Part shown: positions 7,956-16,319 of the stretch, one piece after another
Position numbering within the stretch: the first letter of the stretch is position 1
Layout: each line of letters opens with the position of its first letter
Origin: Hafnia alvei
GTDB lineage: Bacteria; Pseudomonadota; Gammaproteobacteria; Enterobacterales; Enterobacteriaceae
Reading direction: 5' to 3'
DNA length: 64,000 nt
NCBI RefSeq assembly: GCF_964063325.1
Contig: NZ_OZ061315.1
Location: forward strand, 3,968,001-4,032,000
Translations under genes and position numbers: made by a program
The notes under the pieces: generated by a model
What the model was told of the DNA's origin: nothing
Seen by the model: only the letters and a program-made list of their open reading frames with translations
Database searches by the model: none

Positions 7956-8720
7956 TTATTTTTTGGCAGGGTAATAGGCAGCAAAAACGCTATTGAGATG
8001 GGATTTGAGAGCCTTATCCGCAGCGTCAGGATCTCGCTTACAGATCGCTTGATAAATTTCGATATGCTGCTGATAGCTTATATTATTGTGGGCGTGTAAT
8101 TCTGCCAGCGACACCGTGGGGCGTGCGGCAATTAGCCAATCCAACAGCGCCACATGGATAACCATGAAGATCGGATTACCGGGGATCTCCGCAAGCTCGC
8201 GATGAAATTCGATATCGGATCGAATGAACAGATCGTTATCGTCAAGCGACTGGCTGTTCATTTCCAACGCTTTGCCCAAGCGCGCAATCTGCTCATCGGT
8301 GGCAAATTCAGCGGCATAGCGCACTAAGCTGGACTCAAAGAACAAACGCAGCTGCTCAAAATGAGCGATACCGTCAGGCTTGGTGAGAAAGTCTTTGGCC
8401 ATGCCTGAAAGTTCAGAAATGATGGTATCTGCGGATGGGCGACAAACACGAGCGCGTTCGCCGTTATTAATCTGCACCAGCCCTTTGCGCTTTAGCGCGG
8501 CCAGCGCCTCTCGCACGGAGGGTCGACCCACATTAAAAAAGGCCATCAGTTCACGCTCTGAAGGCAACTGCTCACCTTCTGCAAACTCACGCCGACGGAT
8601 CATTTGTTCTAACTCTTCTTCAACCACATCAGACAGCTTTTTACGAGGTACTGGGCGTCGGCGCATTGCATGCCCGATGGCTTCAGAATTTTCAACAGGA
8701 CGATCGTCTGATGTGCTCAT
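7956..8720 (-). CDS. nanR: Sialic acid-responsive repressor NanR (GntR/FadR family)
   Basis: 254 residues. The winged helix-turn-helix domain (~30-100) includes LSDVVEEELEQMIRRREFAEGEQLPSERELMAFFNVGRPSVREALAALKRKGLV, typical of GntR proteins. The FCD effector domain (~110-245) follows, with FHRELAEIPGNP and the C-terminal HLNSVF. An extended N-terminal arm of about 30 residues is a known NanR feature. It lies directly upstream of nanA on the same strand, with the operator in between. Two copies of the GAAGAAGATCT motif lie in the nanR-nanA gap (7880-7890 and 7909-7919). Confidence 0.93.
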   Translation of the reverse strand: MSTSDDRPVENSEAIGHAMRRRPVPRKKLSDVVEEELEQMIRRREFAEGEQLPSERELMAFFNVGRPSVREALAALKRKGLVQINNGERARVCRPSADTIISELSGMAKDFLTKPDGIAHFEQLRLFFESSLVRYAAEFATDEQIARLGKALEMNSQSLDDNDLFIRSDIEFHRELAEIPGNPIFMVIHVALLDWLIAARPTVSLAELHAHNNISYQQHIEIYQAICKRDPDAADKALKSHLNSVFAAYYPAKK

Positions 8721-8892
8721 AAATTAACGTTCTGGCTGGTTCCGTCAGTGATAAATCCAATCGCAGGAAGTCTATGATATTTCAATAAACCCACTGGGCT
8801 GATAAGAGAAAGTTCGCTTGAAGCATAACATAGGAAAAGAGAGACGGCTAAGCAAGCAGGAATGTTGAAAGCGTGATGTTTACCCTAAGCAA

Positions 8893-8921
8893 AAACGCCC
8901 TGCCAAGGCGGCAGAGCGTTT
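8893..8921 (-). terminator. Terminator after the MFS transporter gene
   Basis: An imperfect stem AAACGCCCTGCC/GGCAGAGCGTTT is followed on the minus strand by TTTTT. It lies just past the stop codon of the gene at 8945-10267 and upstream of nanR. Confidence 0.75.
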
Positions 8922-8944
8922 ACGATAATGATTTAGCTGTGTTC

Positions 8945-10267
8945 TTAGTGCCCCGATGGCACTAACGGCTTATTTTCAGCATGAGCCTCACTGTTTAAAT
9001 CACGCTGTAAATAAAGCCCCAGCAGCAATCCAACCAGTGACAGCGCCAACACGTAATATGCCGGAGCCATCGGCGTCACTTTCATAATTAGCGTAACAAA
9101 AATTGGCGTTAATCCCCCGAAGATGGCGTAGGCCACGTTATAGGAGAATGAAATTCCGCTGAAACGTACCTCGGCGGGGAACGCTCTTACCATGACATAA
9201 GGCACTGCGCCCACAATACCCACGCTGAATCCGGCCAACGCATAGCCCAAGAATAACTGCTCGGCGCTTACGCCAGCGGCTACAGAGTGGTAAAACGTCC
9301 AGCTACACACGGCTAAAAATAGGCTGCCAACGATAAAGGTTTTGCTCGCGCCAAAGCGATCAATTAAACGCCCAGCAATCACGCAGCCAATCGTCAGCGC
9401 TATCGTCGCCAAGCAGTTAGCCTGTAATGCCAGCGCCGGTGAAATGCCAAACTGTTTTTGCAAATAGGTTGGCGTCATCAGGATCACCACCACAATACCG
9501 GCCGACAACAGCCACGTGAGCAGCATTGAAATAGCCACTTCGGTGCGATGATTTTTCACCACCGTTTTCAACGGCATCTCTTCGGCTAACGCCTTACGCG
9601 CCTGCATTTCGATAAAAATCGGTGTTTCTTGTAACCAGCGACGCAGGTACATGGCAAACAGGCCAAAGATCCCACCTAAGAAGAACGGAATACGCCAGCC
9701 ACCGGCCAAAATAGCGTCTTGGCTCATTACCGTATTGAGCAAGGTGGCCACCAGCGATCCCAACAAAATACCGGCGGTTAATCCCGCGGTTAAGGTGCCG
9801 CAGGCAAATCCAACGCGTTTGCGCGGCACATGCTCGGCCACAAATACCCAAGCGCCCGGCACTTCACCACCAATCGCCGCGCCCTGAAGCACGCGCATCA
9901 GCAGCAGCAGTAGCGGTGCGGCAATACCAATACTTTGATAAGTCGGCAGCATCCCCATCGCCAACGTTGGCAATGCCATCAGCAAGATACTCAGGGAGAA
10001 CATTTTTTTGCGCCCGACTTTGTCACCAAAGTGCGCCATGATGATCCCACCAAGCGGACGAGCCAGATAACCGGCAGCAAAAATCCCGAAGGTCTGCACT
10101 TGACGCAGCCACTCAGGCATATCGACTGGGAAGAAGAGATCGCTGACAACCGCCGCGAAGAACACAAAAATGATGAAGTCGTAGAACTCTAACGCGCCGC
10201 CCAAGGCTGCCAACGTCAAAGTCTTGTAGTCCTGCCGATTTAAACGGCGATTATGATTTTGTTCCAT
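8945..10267 (-). CDS. MFS transporter, metabolite:H+ symporter (MHS) family
   Basis: 440 residues, about 12 hydrophobic helices. The N terminus LAALGGALEFYDFIIFVFFAAVVSDLFFP and the loop MAHFGDKVGRKKMF (MFS signature) place it in the MHS branch with ProP, ShiA and KgtP-like carriers of organic acids and betaines. GGEVPGAWVFVAEHVP is also typical of the branch. The substrate cannot be told from sequence. It has its own terminator and lies between nanR and mog on the same strand, 165 bp downstream of mog, so it is probably a separate unit. Confidence 0.85.
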   Translation of the reverse strand: MEQNHNRRLNRQDYKTLTLAALGGALEFYDFIIFVFFAAVVSDLFFPVDMPEWLRQVQTFGIFAAGYLARPLGGIIMAHFGDKVGRKKMFSLSILLMALPTLAMGMLPTYQSIGIAAPLLLLLMRVLQGAAIGGEVPGAWVFVAEHVPRKRVGFACGTLTAGLTAGILLGSLVATLLNTVMSQDAILAGGWRIPFFLGGIFGLFAMYLRRWLQETPIFIEMQARKALAEEMPLKTVVKNHRTEVAISMLLTWLLSAGIVVVILMTPTYLQKQFGISPALALQANCLATIALTIGCVIAGRLIDRFGASKTFIVGSLFLAVCSWTFYHSVAAGVSAEQLFLGYALAGFSVGIVGAVPYVMVRAFPAEVRFSGISFSYNVAYAIFGGLTPIFVTLIMKVTPMAPAYYVLALSLVGLLLGLYLQRDLNSEAHAENKPLVPSGH

Positions 10268-10432
10268 AAGATCCAGCCCAGTACGTTATTTTTCATATTA
10301 TTTTGCGATGTTGTGTGGTTATAAACCGGCATCACGGCTTAGTGTTACAAAGTTGTAATGCAAAATAATTAATATAACGTTACTGGGTGACTGGCTAGTC
10401 GTACTGAATCTTATGCCGCAATGAGTTCAATT

Positions 10433-11020
10433 TCAGTCGATTGTTTCGCGACGCGCACTTTTAGGACGAAAAGCTGCTATTACGCGCGGATCGGTTTCTA
10501 CATACGGCCCGTCTAATAGCTGAATGCAATAAGGCACGCTAGCGAAAATCCCGTGCACAATCGGCTTTCCGCTTTCATCCTTAACGCCTTCCAGCGTTTC
10601 CTTGATCGACTTAGGCTGCCCCGGCAAATTGATGATCAACGCCTGCTTGCGGATCACGCCCACCTGGCGCGACAAAATCGCCGTCGGTACATAGTGCAAA
10701 CTGATTTGGCGCATCTGTTCGCCAAAGCCCGGCATTTCACGGTCGGCGACTGCTAACGTTGCATCCGGCGTCACATCGCGGCGAGCAGGGCCGGTGCCAC
10801 CGGTGGTCAGCACCAAGTGACAGCCCATTTCATCAACCAGCTCGCACAAAGTCTGCTCGATCATGACTTGTTCATCGGGAATTAACCGCGTTTCCAGCGT
10901 AAATTCCGTGGTGAGCGCTTGCTCCAACCACTCTTGTAAAGCTGGAATACCTTTATCCTGATAAACACCGCTGGAAGCACGATCGGAAATCGAGACCAGA
11001 CCTATACGCAATGCATTCAT
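10433..11020 (-). CDS. mog: Molybdopterin adenylyltransferase Mog
   Basis: 195 residues, normal length. It adenylylates molybdopterin ahead of molybdate insertion in cofactor synthesis. The MoCF-type motifs LVTTGGTGPARRDVTPDAT (binding loop; here LVLTTGGTGPARRDVTPD) and INLPGQPKSIKETLEG are clear. The start overlaps the stop of the upstream HAD gene by 4 bp (ATGA), so the two are translationally coupled. Confidence 0.95.
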   Translation of the reverse strand: MNALRIGLVSISDRASSGVYQDKGIPALQEWLEQALTTEFTLETRLIPDEQVMIEQTLCELVDEMGCHLVLTTGGTGPARRDVTPDATLAVADREMPGFGEQMRQISLHYVPTAILSRQVGVIRKQALIINLPGQPKSIKETLEGVKDESGKPIVHGIFASVPYCIQLLDGPYVETDPRVIAAFRPKSARRETID

Positions 11021-11673
11021 GCAACTACCTCTATGACTATTCCTTGACGCTGGGGATGCAGAATAATACTACGCCAGCCGCTAATAACCACATCTGCACG
11101 CTGTAAATGATGCCGTTGATGGCGATTGGTGATGGCAATAACCGTCATTCCTGCGGCCTGAGCGGCTTTAATTCCAGCCTCATCGCTTTCAAAAACGAGA
11201 CAATCACGCGGATCTACGCCGTAAAAACTGGCGGCGAGTAAGTAAGGTTCTGGATCGGGCCGACCGCTTGATACCTGCTCGGCTCCCACCATCAACGGTG
11301 GACGCTGCATACCGGCCTGCTGCAACTGCGCTTCGGCGCGTGCACGATGAGACTGCGTCACCACGCCCCACGGCGTTTCGCCTAGCGCCTGTAGCAGCTC
11401 AGAAACACCTTGCTGTAATTGGCTTCGATGACGCTGGGTCATTTGCAACAACGCCGCCTCCAACGCATTCACCTCTTGCTGGGTATCTAGGTGAGGGGCT
11501 AAACGGCGCACAATTTCCTGCACACGTTGGCTATGAACCTGTTCTCCCAGCAATGCCCCATCAATGCCGTGTTGCTGCGCCCACTGCATCCACACCTGCT
11601 GAGCATGGTTACCTGAATCCAAAAGAGCGCCATCCATATCTAGAAAAACGGCGGCAAATTGTTTTTTCCACAT
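11017..11673 (-). CDS. HAD-superfamily hydrolase (subfamily IA), atypical motifs
   Basis: 218 residues. The fold and length match small HAD sugar-phosphate phosphatases of the YniC/YqaB type. Motif I is FLDMDGALLDSG, so the two catalytic aspartates are present but the usual DGT is DGA. Motif II is VVTQSH. Motif III has GRPDPEPY with Arg where most relatives have Lys. Motif IV reads FESDEAGIKAAQAAG, where FEDS is usual. These changes may mean altered activity; the substrate is unknown. It overlaps mog by 4 bp and is the first gene of a two-gene unit. Confidence 0.8.
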   Translation of the reverse strand: MWKKQFAAVFLDMDGALLDSGNHAQQVWMQWAQQHGIDGALLGEQVHSQRVQEIVRRLAPHLDTQQEVNALEAALLQMTQRHRSQLQQGVSELLQALGETPWGVVTQSHRARAEAQLQQAGMQRPPLMVGAEQVSSGRPDPEPYLLAASFYGVDPRDCLVFESDEAGIKAAQAAGMTVIAITNRHQRHHLQRADVVISGWRSIILHPQRQGIVIEVVA

Positions 11674-11814
11674 AGCGAATTCCTCTTAGAGAACGATTAA
11701 CCAAGTATAAGAGTTACGGTAGATCTGTCTGGTTTGTGAATCAAAGATTCGGAATAAACTGTGGAGGGAGAAGTGGCAAGCACTGGTGACAGGAGTTATC
11801 TGGATTGCATAAAT

Positions 11815-11984
11815 GTCAGGTTTCTTCCTTCAGGCATGCATGCGAATACTCTGTAAGATTTCGTCCGCCAGACACGCATGCGAATACGGTGTAAGGTTTC
11901 GTCCGTCAGACACGCATGCGAATGCTGTGTCAGGTTTCGTCCGTCAGACACGCATGCGAATACGGTGTAAGGTTTCGTCCGCCG
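11815..11984. repeat. 38-bp tandem repeat array, 4.4 copies
   Basis: Units begin at 11815, 11853, 11891, 11929 and 11967 (the last is partial), with no spacers. Each unit starts GTMAGRTTTC and contains GTCCGTCAGAC and the palindrome CGCATGCG. Units 2-4 differ from one another at only a few positions and unit 1 is the most diverged. The period is not a multiple of three, so the open frames crossing it are not real genes. Function unknown. Confidence 0.9.
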
Positions 11985-11999
11985 ATTTATACCGAACAC

Positions 12000-12422
12000 C
12001 ATTGATACATCAATGAAGGCGTCCGATGAGGGGCGCCAGCGCGCGCCCCTTCAATCCTCGCGCTTTTATCCGAGACGCCATCTCCGCGCCGGGTCGGCAT
12101 GCGCCATCCTTGGCGCCTCCTCCCCTAACGCTAACATCCTGTTAGCGTTGCTCTTTCTCCCAATACTTAAACAAAAAAACAGATAAAGTTTTTGTCTTTT
12201 GTCTTTTGGGTTTGACCTTATCTGGCACGTTGTTCTTTAGCCGAATTGAGGAATGCAGGCTAGGATTTGCCGACTGGATGTCGGCAAAAGAGCGACGGAG
12301 GCATGGATGCCGATTGTCGCTCGTTCCGTTAAAGCCGGAATGACGAGATGAGGGAACCTGCGAAGCAGGCTGAAGAACGGTGCCAAGCCGGGTTGTTAGG
12401 GGGCGGCGATTGGCCCCCTAAC
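12000..12422. other. Hairpin-dense non-coding island, candidate structured RNA or mobile-element remnant
   Basis: No convincing open frame. Perfect or near-perfect hairpins follow one another: CATTGAT/ATCAATG (12000-12015), GGGGCGC/GCGCCCC (12030-12049), GCGCCA/TGGCGC (12101-12116), AACGCTAACA/TGTTAGCGTT (12127-12149), TTGCCGAC/GTCGGCAA (12267-12287), GAGCGAC/GTCGCTC (12290-12322) with inner GGCAT/ATGCC, TTCCG/CGGAA (12324-12340), CCTGC/GCAGG (12357-12369) and GTTAGGGGGC/GCCCCCTAAC (12395-12422). A GGCGTC/GACGCC pair (12018/12074) may close the first group. I do not recognise the family. Confidence 0.6.
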
Positions 12423-12423
12423 A

Positions 12424-12483
12424 CGGACGCCTGCACGGTTTAAATGTAGAGTTCAGTATTTTAGGCGGACGTAACTTACCCCA
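12424..12483. repeat. 60-bp direct repeat, copy 1
   Basis: It starts CGGACGCCTGCAC and ends GGCGGACGTAACTTACCCCA. It agrees with the copy at 12538-12597 at 55 of 60 positions. It begins two bases after the last hairpin of the island. Confidence 0.88.
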
Positions 12484-12537
12484 ATATAAAAATATTCAAG
12501 CATGAGTAATTGAGAGATTGCGCTAGCAACCTTTCGT

Positions 12538-12597
12538 CGGACGCCTGCACGATTTAAATGTGAAGCTCAGTGTTTTAGGCGGACGTAACTTACCCCA
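12538..12597. repeat. 60-bp direct repeat, copy 2
   Basis: Second copy, offset 114 bp from the first. It ends 12 bp before the stop codon of glaR. The 54 bp between the copies holds nothing I can identify. Confidence 0.88.
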
Positions 12598-12609
12598 TAT
12601 CTAAAACAC

Positions 12610-13290
12610 TTATGCCCCCTTCCCCCCCATTGCCTCCCGAATAATCGGTATCGGCGTGAGCAAATGCTGCCGCATCAGCTCACCGGCGCGCTTTCCATCA
12701 CGAGCCAAAATCACCTTCACCAGTTCATCATGCTCATGATGTTTATTCTCTAGCATCTCCACGGAAAGCACGGTTTCTCGCAGCCAAATGAAGCGGTAGC
12801 GCGCCGCGAGATCAAACAGTCTGGCTCGCATTTGCAGCAGGTATTGCGAGCCGCATCCGGCAACAATCGCCGTGTGAAATGCCTGATGGCGTTGATCCCA
12901 TTCATCCAGCAAATCTTCGCTGGCATCACTGGCCTCTAGTTTGGCGAGCATATGAGAACGCGCGAGGATCTCAGCCTCCCAATCGTCTTTGCCGCGCTCA
13001 ATCGCCAACTGCACCAGCATCGATTCCATATTGGCTCGAGCATCAAAAATATCGAGCAATTCGGCCTGCGACATCGAGGCAACGCGATAGCCTTTTTGGC
13101 TAACCACCGTCACCAGATGTTCTGCCACCAGCTGTGAAAGCGCCTCGCGTAGCGGGCCAACGCCCAGCCCATAGCGGCTCGTCAACAGACTCATGCGTAA
13201 CTTTTCATCCGGCTGATAGATACCGCGGATGATGTCTCTTTTCAGCCATTGATAACCGTCAAACGTGGAATAAGGTAAAGAGGCGGTCAT
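12610..13290 (-). CDS. glaR: Glutarate-responsive repressor GlaR (CsiR), GntR family
   Basis: 226 residues from the chosen start. The winged-helix domain WLKRDIIRGIYQPDEKLRMSLLTSRYGLGVGPLREALSQLVAEHLV is followed by an FCD domain with DIFDARANMESMLVQLAIERG and FHTAIVAGCGS. It is near identical to E. coli CsiR/GlaR, which represses the glaH-gab operon and is relieved by glutarate. An upstream in-frame ATG (13320) exists, but GGGAG sits 8 nt before the ATG at 13290, so I start there; ATG at 13296 is too close to the site. It is the last gene of the operon, 129 bp after gabP. Confidence 0.93.
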   Translation of the reverse strand: MTASLPYSTFDGYQWLKRDIIRGIYQPDEKLRMSLLTSRYGLGVGPLREALSQLVAEHLVTVVSQKGYRVASMSQAELLDIFDARANMESMLVQLAIERGKDDWEAEILARSHMLAKLEASDASEDLLDEWDQRHQAFHTAIVAGCGSQYLLQMRARLFDLAARYRFIWLRETVLSVEMLENKHHEHDELVKVILARDGKRAGELMRQHLLTPIPIIREAMGGKGA

Positions 13291-13419
13291 AGGCATAGCT
13301 CCCAAATAGCCACGAAGCAAAAAGAATAACCTACCAAAGTTGCAGGATCTCTTATACGAAAATGCGCCGTTTCAGTACTGACCAAACCGGCGCATCAAGA
13401 TTATTAGCAAGCCCCTTCG

Positions 13420-14820
13420 TTACCTCAAACTCTGCTGAGGCTGTTTTTGCCACTCAAACAGCGCCTTCCAACGCGTCATGATCGGCACAGTACAAATGAT
13501 ACCAATGCCCAACAGCACGGTTGAAACCACTTCGATACGCTGTTCTGGCCTAAACATCATCACCACTAACACGAAGGTGATAAACAGGATCACCGTCCAT
13601 GTTAGATAGGGATATAGCCACATTTTAAGCTTGAGCTCGTTGCCCTGCGTTAACAGGATCTTACGCATTCTCAGCTGAGAAACCGCAATCACTAAATACA
13701 CCAGCAAAGCGATTGCGCCAGAACTGGCGATCAGGAAATTAAACACCTTGGCGGGAGCGTAATAGTTAACAATGACGGTCAAAAACGCCGCGCCGGTTGA
13801 CAATAAAACCGCCACGTAAGGCGTTTTACTGCGGTTGGTTTTGCCCATAAAAGCGGGCGCATCACCACGGTGGCTCAGTGAATAGAGCATACGCGAAGCG
13901 GTATACAGCGCCGAATTCAAACAGCTGGTGACGGACAACAGGATCACACAGTCCATGATCAATTTGGCATGCGGAATATGTAGCAGCTGCAGCACCGAGC
14001 TATAAGATCCTACGGTTTTCAGCTCCGGTGCGTTCCAAGGAACCAACGCCACCACCACAAAGATCGAGCACAGATAGAAGATCGCAATACGCCAAATCAC
14101 GGAGTTGGTCGCCCTCACAATATGCTTGTCTGGGGTATCTGACTCAGCCGCCGCGATCGTTACGATCTCCGCGCCCATAAAAGAAAACATGGTGATCAAC
14201 ATGGCGCTGATCACTGCCCCAAAGCCATTTGGCATAAAGCCGCCGTGATCCCATAGCCGAGACACGCCGCTGACCTGAACATGCGGATAAAACCCGGTGA
14301 TGGCAATAGCCCCCACCACGATAAAGGCCAGAATGGCGATCACTTTGCACAGCGCCAACCAAAATTCAAACTCACCGTAGTTCTTAACGCTAAGCAAATT
14401 ACTACCGGTTAGTGCCAAAGTAATGAGTAATGAAAATAGCCAGATAGGCACTACAGGTAGCCACGAGTTAAGAATGATGGCGGCGATATTGGCTTCCAGA
14501 GGGATCACCAAAACCCAGAACCACCAGTAAAGCCAGCCAATGGTATACCCTGCCCATTTGCCAATAGATCGTTCGGCATAGGTTGAGAAGGAGCCGGTAT
14601 CCGGCGACGCCACCGCCATTTCACCGAGCATGCGCATAATCAACAGCACCAGCAAACCAGCGAAAAGATAAGACAGTAATACCGCTGGCCCCGCCTGTGA
14701 AATCGCAACGCCTGAGCCAACAAATAGGCTAGCGCCGATAACACCTGCAATGGACAGCATGGTGACATGGCGGGACTTCAGCCCGCCTCCCAGCGAGTTT
14801 GTTTCTGTAATCTGACCCAT
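13420..14820 (-). CDS. gabP: GABA permease GabP
   Basis: 466 residues, an APC-family amino-acid/H+ symporter with 12 predicted helices. The amino-acid permease signature runs through SIAGVIGASLFVGSGVAISQAGPAVLLSYLFAG (residues ~22-55) and SFMGAEIVTIAAAES. It imports 4-aminobutyrate for GabT and GabD. It lies downstream of gabT with a strong hairpin in the 142-bp gap and upstream of glaR, as in the E. coli csiD-gab operon. Confidence 0.95.
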   Translation of the reverse strand: MGQITETNSLGGGLKSRHVTMLSIAGVIGASLFVGSGVAISQAGPAVLLSYLFAGLLVLLIMRMLGEMAVASPDTGSFSTYAERSIGKWAGYTIGWLYWWFWVLVIPLEANIAAIILNSWLPVVPIWLFSLLITLALTGSNLLSVKNYGEFEFWLALCKVIAILAFIVVGAIAITGFYPHVQVSGVSRLWDHGGFMPNGFGAVISAMLITMFSFMGAEIVTIAAAESDTPDKHIVRATNSVIWRIAIFYLCSIFVVVALVPWNAPELKTVGSYSSVLQLLHIPHAKLIMDCVILLSVTSCLNSALYTASRMLYSLSHRGDAPAFMGKTNRSKTPYVAVLLSTGAAFLTVIVNYYAPAKVFNFLIASSGAIALLVYLVIAVSQLRMRKILLTQGNELKLKMWLYPYLTWTVILFITFVLVVMMFRPEQRIEVVSTVLLGIGIICTVPIMTRWKALFEWQKQPQQSLR

Positions 14821-14859
14821 AATTCGAACCCTCTCGAAAGTTTTGCACTTAGGGAGAGC

Positions 14860-14883
14860 GCTCCGGCATTCCCGCGCCGGAGC
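14860..14883 (-). other. Intercistronic hairpin between gabT and gabP
   Basis: Perfect 8-bp GC-rich stem GCTCCGGC/GCCGGAGC without a T run. It probably protects or separates gabT and gabP mRNA segments rather than ending transcription. Confidence 0.65.
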
Positions 14884-14962
14884 ACGCGCATTGTTATTAT
14901 TTAGCCATCAGACTTCCTTTATGACGGGTGCTACTCGCGTAACCACAAGCACCTCGTTGCGC

Positions 14963-16246
14963 TTAGTTTTTCTTAGCCTCGGTAAAACATTCGGCGATAA
15001 TATCCAGACCCTGTTTGATCTGCGCGTCACTCACCGTGAGCGGAACCAGAATACGCAGCACGTTATAGTACGGCCCGCATGACAACAGGATGAGCCCCTT
15101 ATCACGCGCACGCGCAACCACTTCTGCCGTCAGTTTGGCATTCGGTTTATGCACATCGCCGTTTTCGAACAGTTCAATCGCAATCATCGCGCCAAGACCA
15201 CGCACATCACCGATTTCTGGATGAGTTTCTGCGATATTGAGCAGGCCATCTTTCAGCTTCTGTCCCACATCGTTGGCGCGCTGCAACAGATTTTCTTCAT
15301 CAAAAGTTTCAAGCACCGCTAAGGCTGCCGCACAGGCAATTGGGCTACCGGCATAGGTTCCACCCAGCCCGCCCGGCGCAATGGCATCCATAATTTCGGC
15401 TTTGCCTGTTACGCCTGCGAGAGGGAAACCACCCGCAATAGATTTCGCAAAGGTAGTGAGATCGGCAGCAACACCTAACTGCTCCATCGCAAACAACGTT
15501 CCGGTACGCCCTGCTCCGCTTTGCACTTCATCGGCAATCAGCATGATCCCATGCTCATCACACAGTTCGCGCAGGCGTTTCATAAAGGCAGGCGACGTTG
15601 AATAGAATCCCCCTTCCCCCTGCACCGGTTCGATAACGATGGCAGCAATATCTTCAGGCGCAGCGTCGTTTTTGAAAATGCGATGAATACTGGCGATGGC
15701 ATCATCGTCGCTGACACCGTGTAATTCACAAGGATACAAAGCGCGGAACACGTGCCCCGGCATTAACCCCATGCCTGCCGAGTAAGGGTTTACTTTGCCG
15801 GTCAACGATAAGGTGTAATGAGTACGCCCATGATAAGCACCGCTAAAAGCGATGGTTCCGCTGCGCTTGGTGGCCGCTCTGGCAATCTTCACCGCGTTTT
15901 CTACCGCTTCAGAGCCTGTCGTCACCAGCAGAGTTTTTTTGTCAAAATCACCCGGAACGCGCTTGTTCATGATTTCGCACAGTTCCAAATACGGTTCGTA
16001 GGCCAACACTTGGAAACAGGTATGCGACAGTTTTTTCAGCTGAGCTTCAACCGCAGCCACCACTTTTGGATGCAAATGGCCCGTATTTAGAACCGCAATC
16101 CCGCCTGCAAAGTCCAGATATTCACGCCCTTCGACGTCCCATACGCGGCAGTTTTCTGCTCGCTCGGCAAAAATAGGATGGATCTGCCCCACGCCGCGTG
16201 GAATGGCGTTACTACGGCGCTGCATCAGTTCTTTATTCGTGCTCAT
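14963..16246 (-). CDS. gabT: 4-aminobutyrate--2-oxoglutarate transaminase GabT
   Basis: 427 residues, a class III PLP aminotransferase. It converts GABA (and 5-aminovalerate) with 2-oxoglutarate to succinate (or glutarate) semialdehyde plus glutamate. The PLP site is visible: TTGSEAVENAVKIARAAT (phosphate cup), IADEVQSGAGRTGT (Asp stacking on the ring) and the Schiff-base Lys in LTTFAKSIAGGFPLAG. Starts MSTNKELMQRRSNAIPRGVGQ as in E. coli GabT. It is 73 bp downstream of gabD. Confidence 0.96.
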   Translation of the reverse strand: MSTNKELMQRRSNAIPRGVGQIHPIFAERAENCRVWDVEGREYLDFAGGIAVLNTGHLHPKVVAAVEAQLKKLSHTCFQVLAYEPYLELCEIMNKRVPGDFDKKTLLVTTGSEAVENAVKIARAATKRSGTIAFSGAYHGRTHYTLSLTGKVNPYSAGMGLMPGHVFRALYPCELHGVSDDDAIASIHRIFKNDAAPEDIAAIVIEPVQGEGGFYSTSPAFMKRLRELCDEHGIMLIADEVQSGAGRTGTLFAMEQLGVAADLTTFAKSIAGGFPLAGVTGKAEIMDAIAPGGLGGTYAGSPIACAAALAVLETFDEENLLQRANDVGQKLKDGLLNIAETHPEIGDVRGLGAMIAIELFENGDVHKPNAKLTAEVVARARDKGLILLSCGPYYNVLRILVPLTVSDAQIKQGLDIIAECFTEAKKN

Positions 16247-16319
16247 CAGGTGTCCTCTCAGTATTCGGGTAGGCGGCTGATGCCGCTCTGTTGGTGTTAA
16301 AAAGTAAGGTCAGTTCTAT

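Noticed and set aside
11815..11984. CRISPR array
   Set aside because: The units are contiguous with no unique spacers, and there are no cas genes in the window.
11796..12016. Two overlapping small frames (68 and 67 residues) in the 38-bp array
   Set aside because: They only reflect the tandem repeat, whose period is not a multiple of three, and both strands are open at once.
12000..12600. Known insertion sequence or integrase remnant
   Set aside because: No transposase or integrase fragment could be read in any frame, and no matching terminal inverted repeats or attachment site were found.
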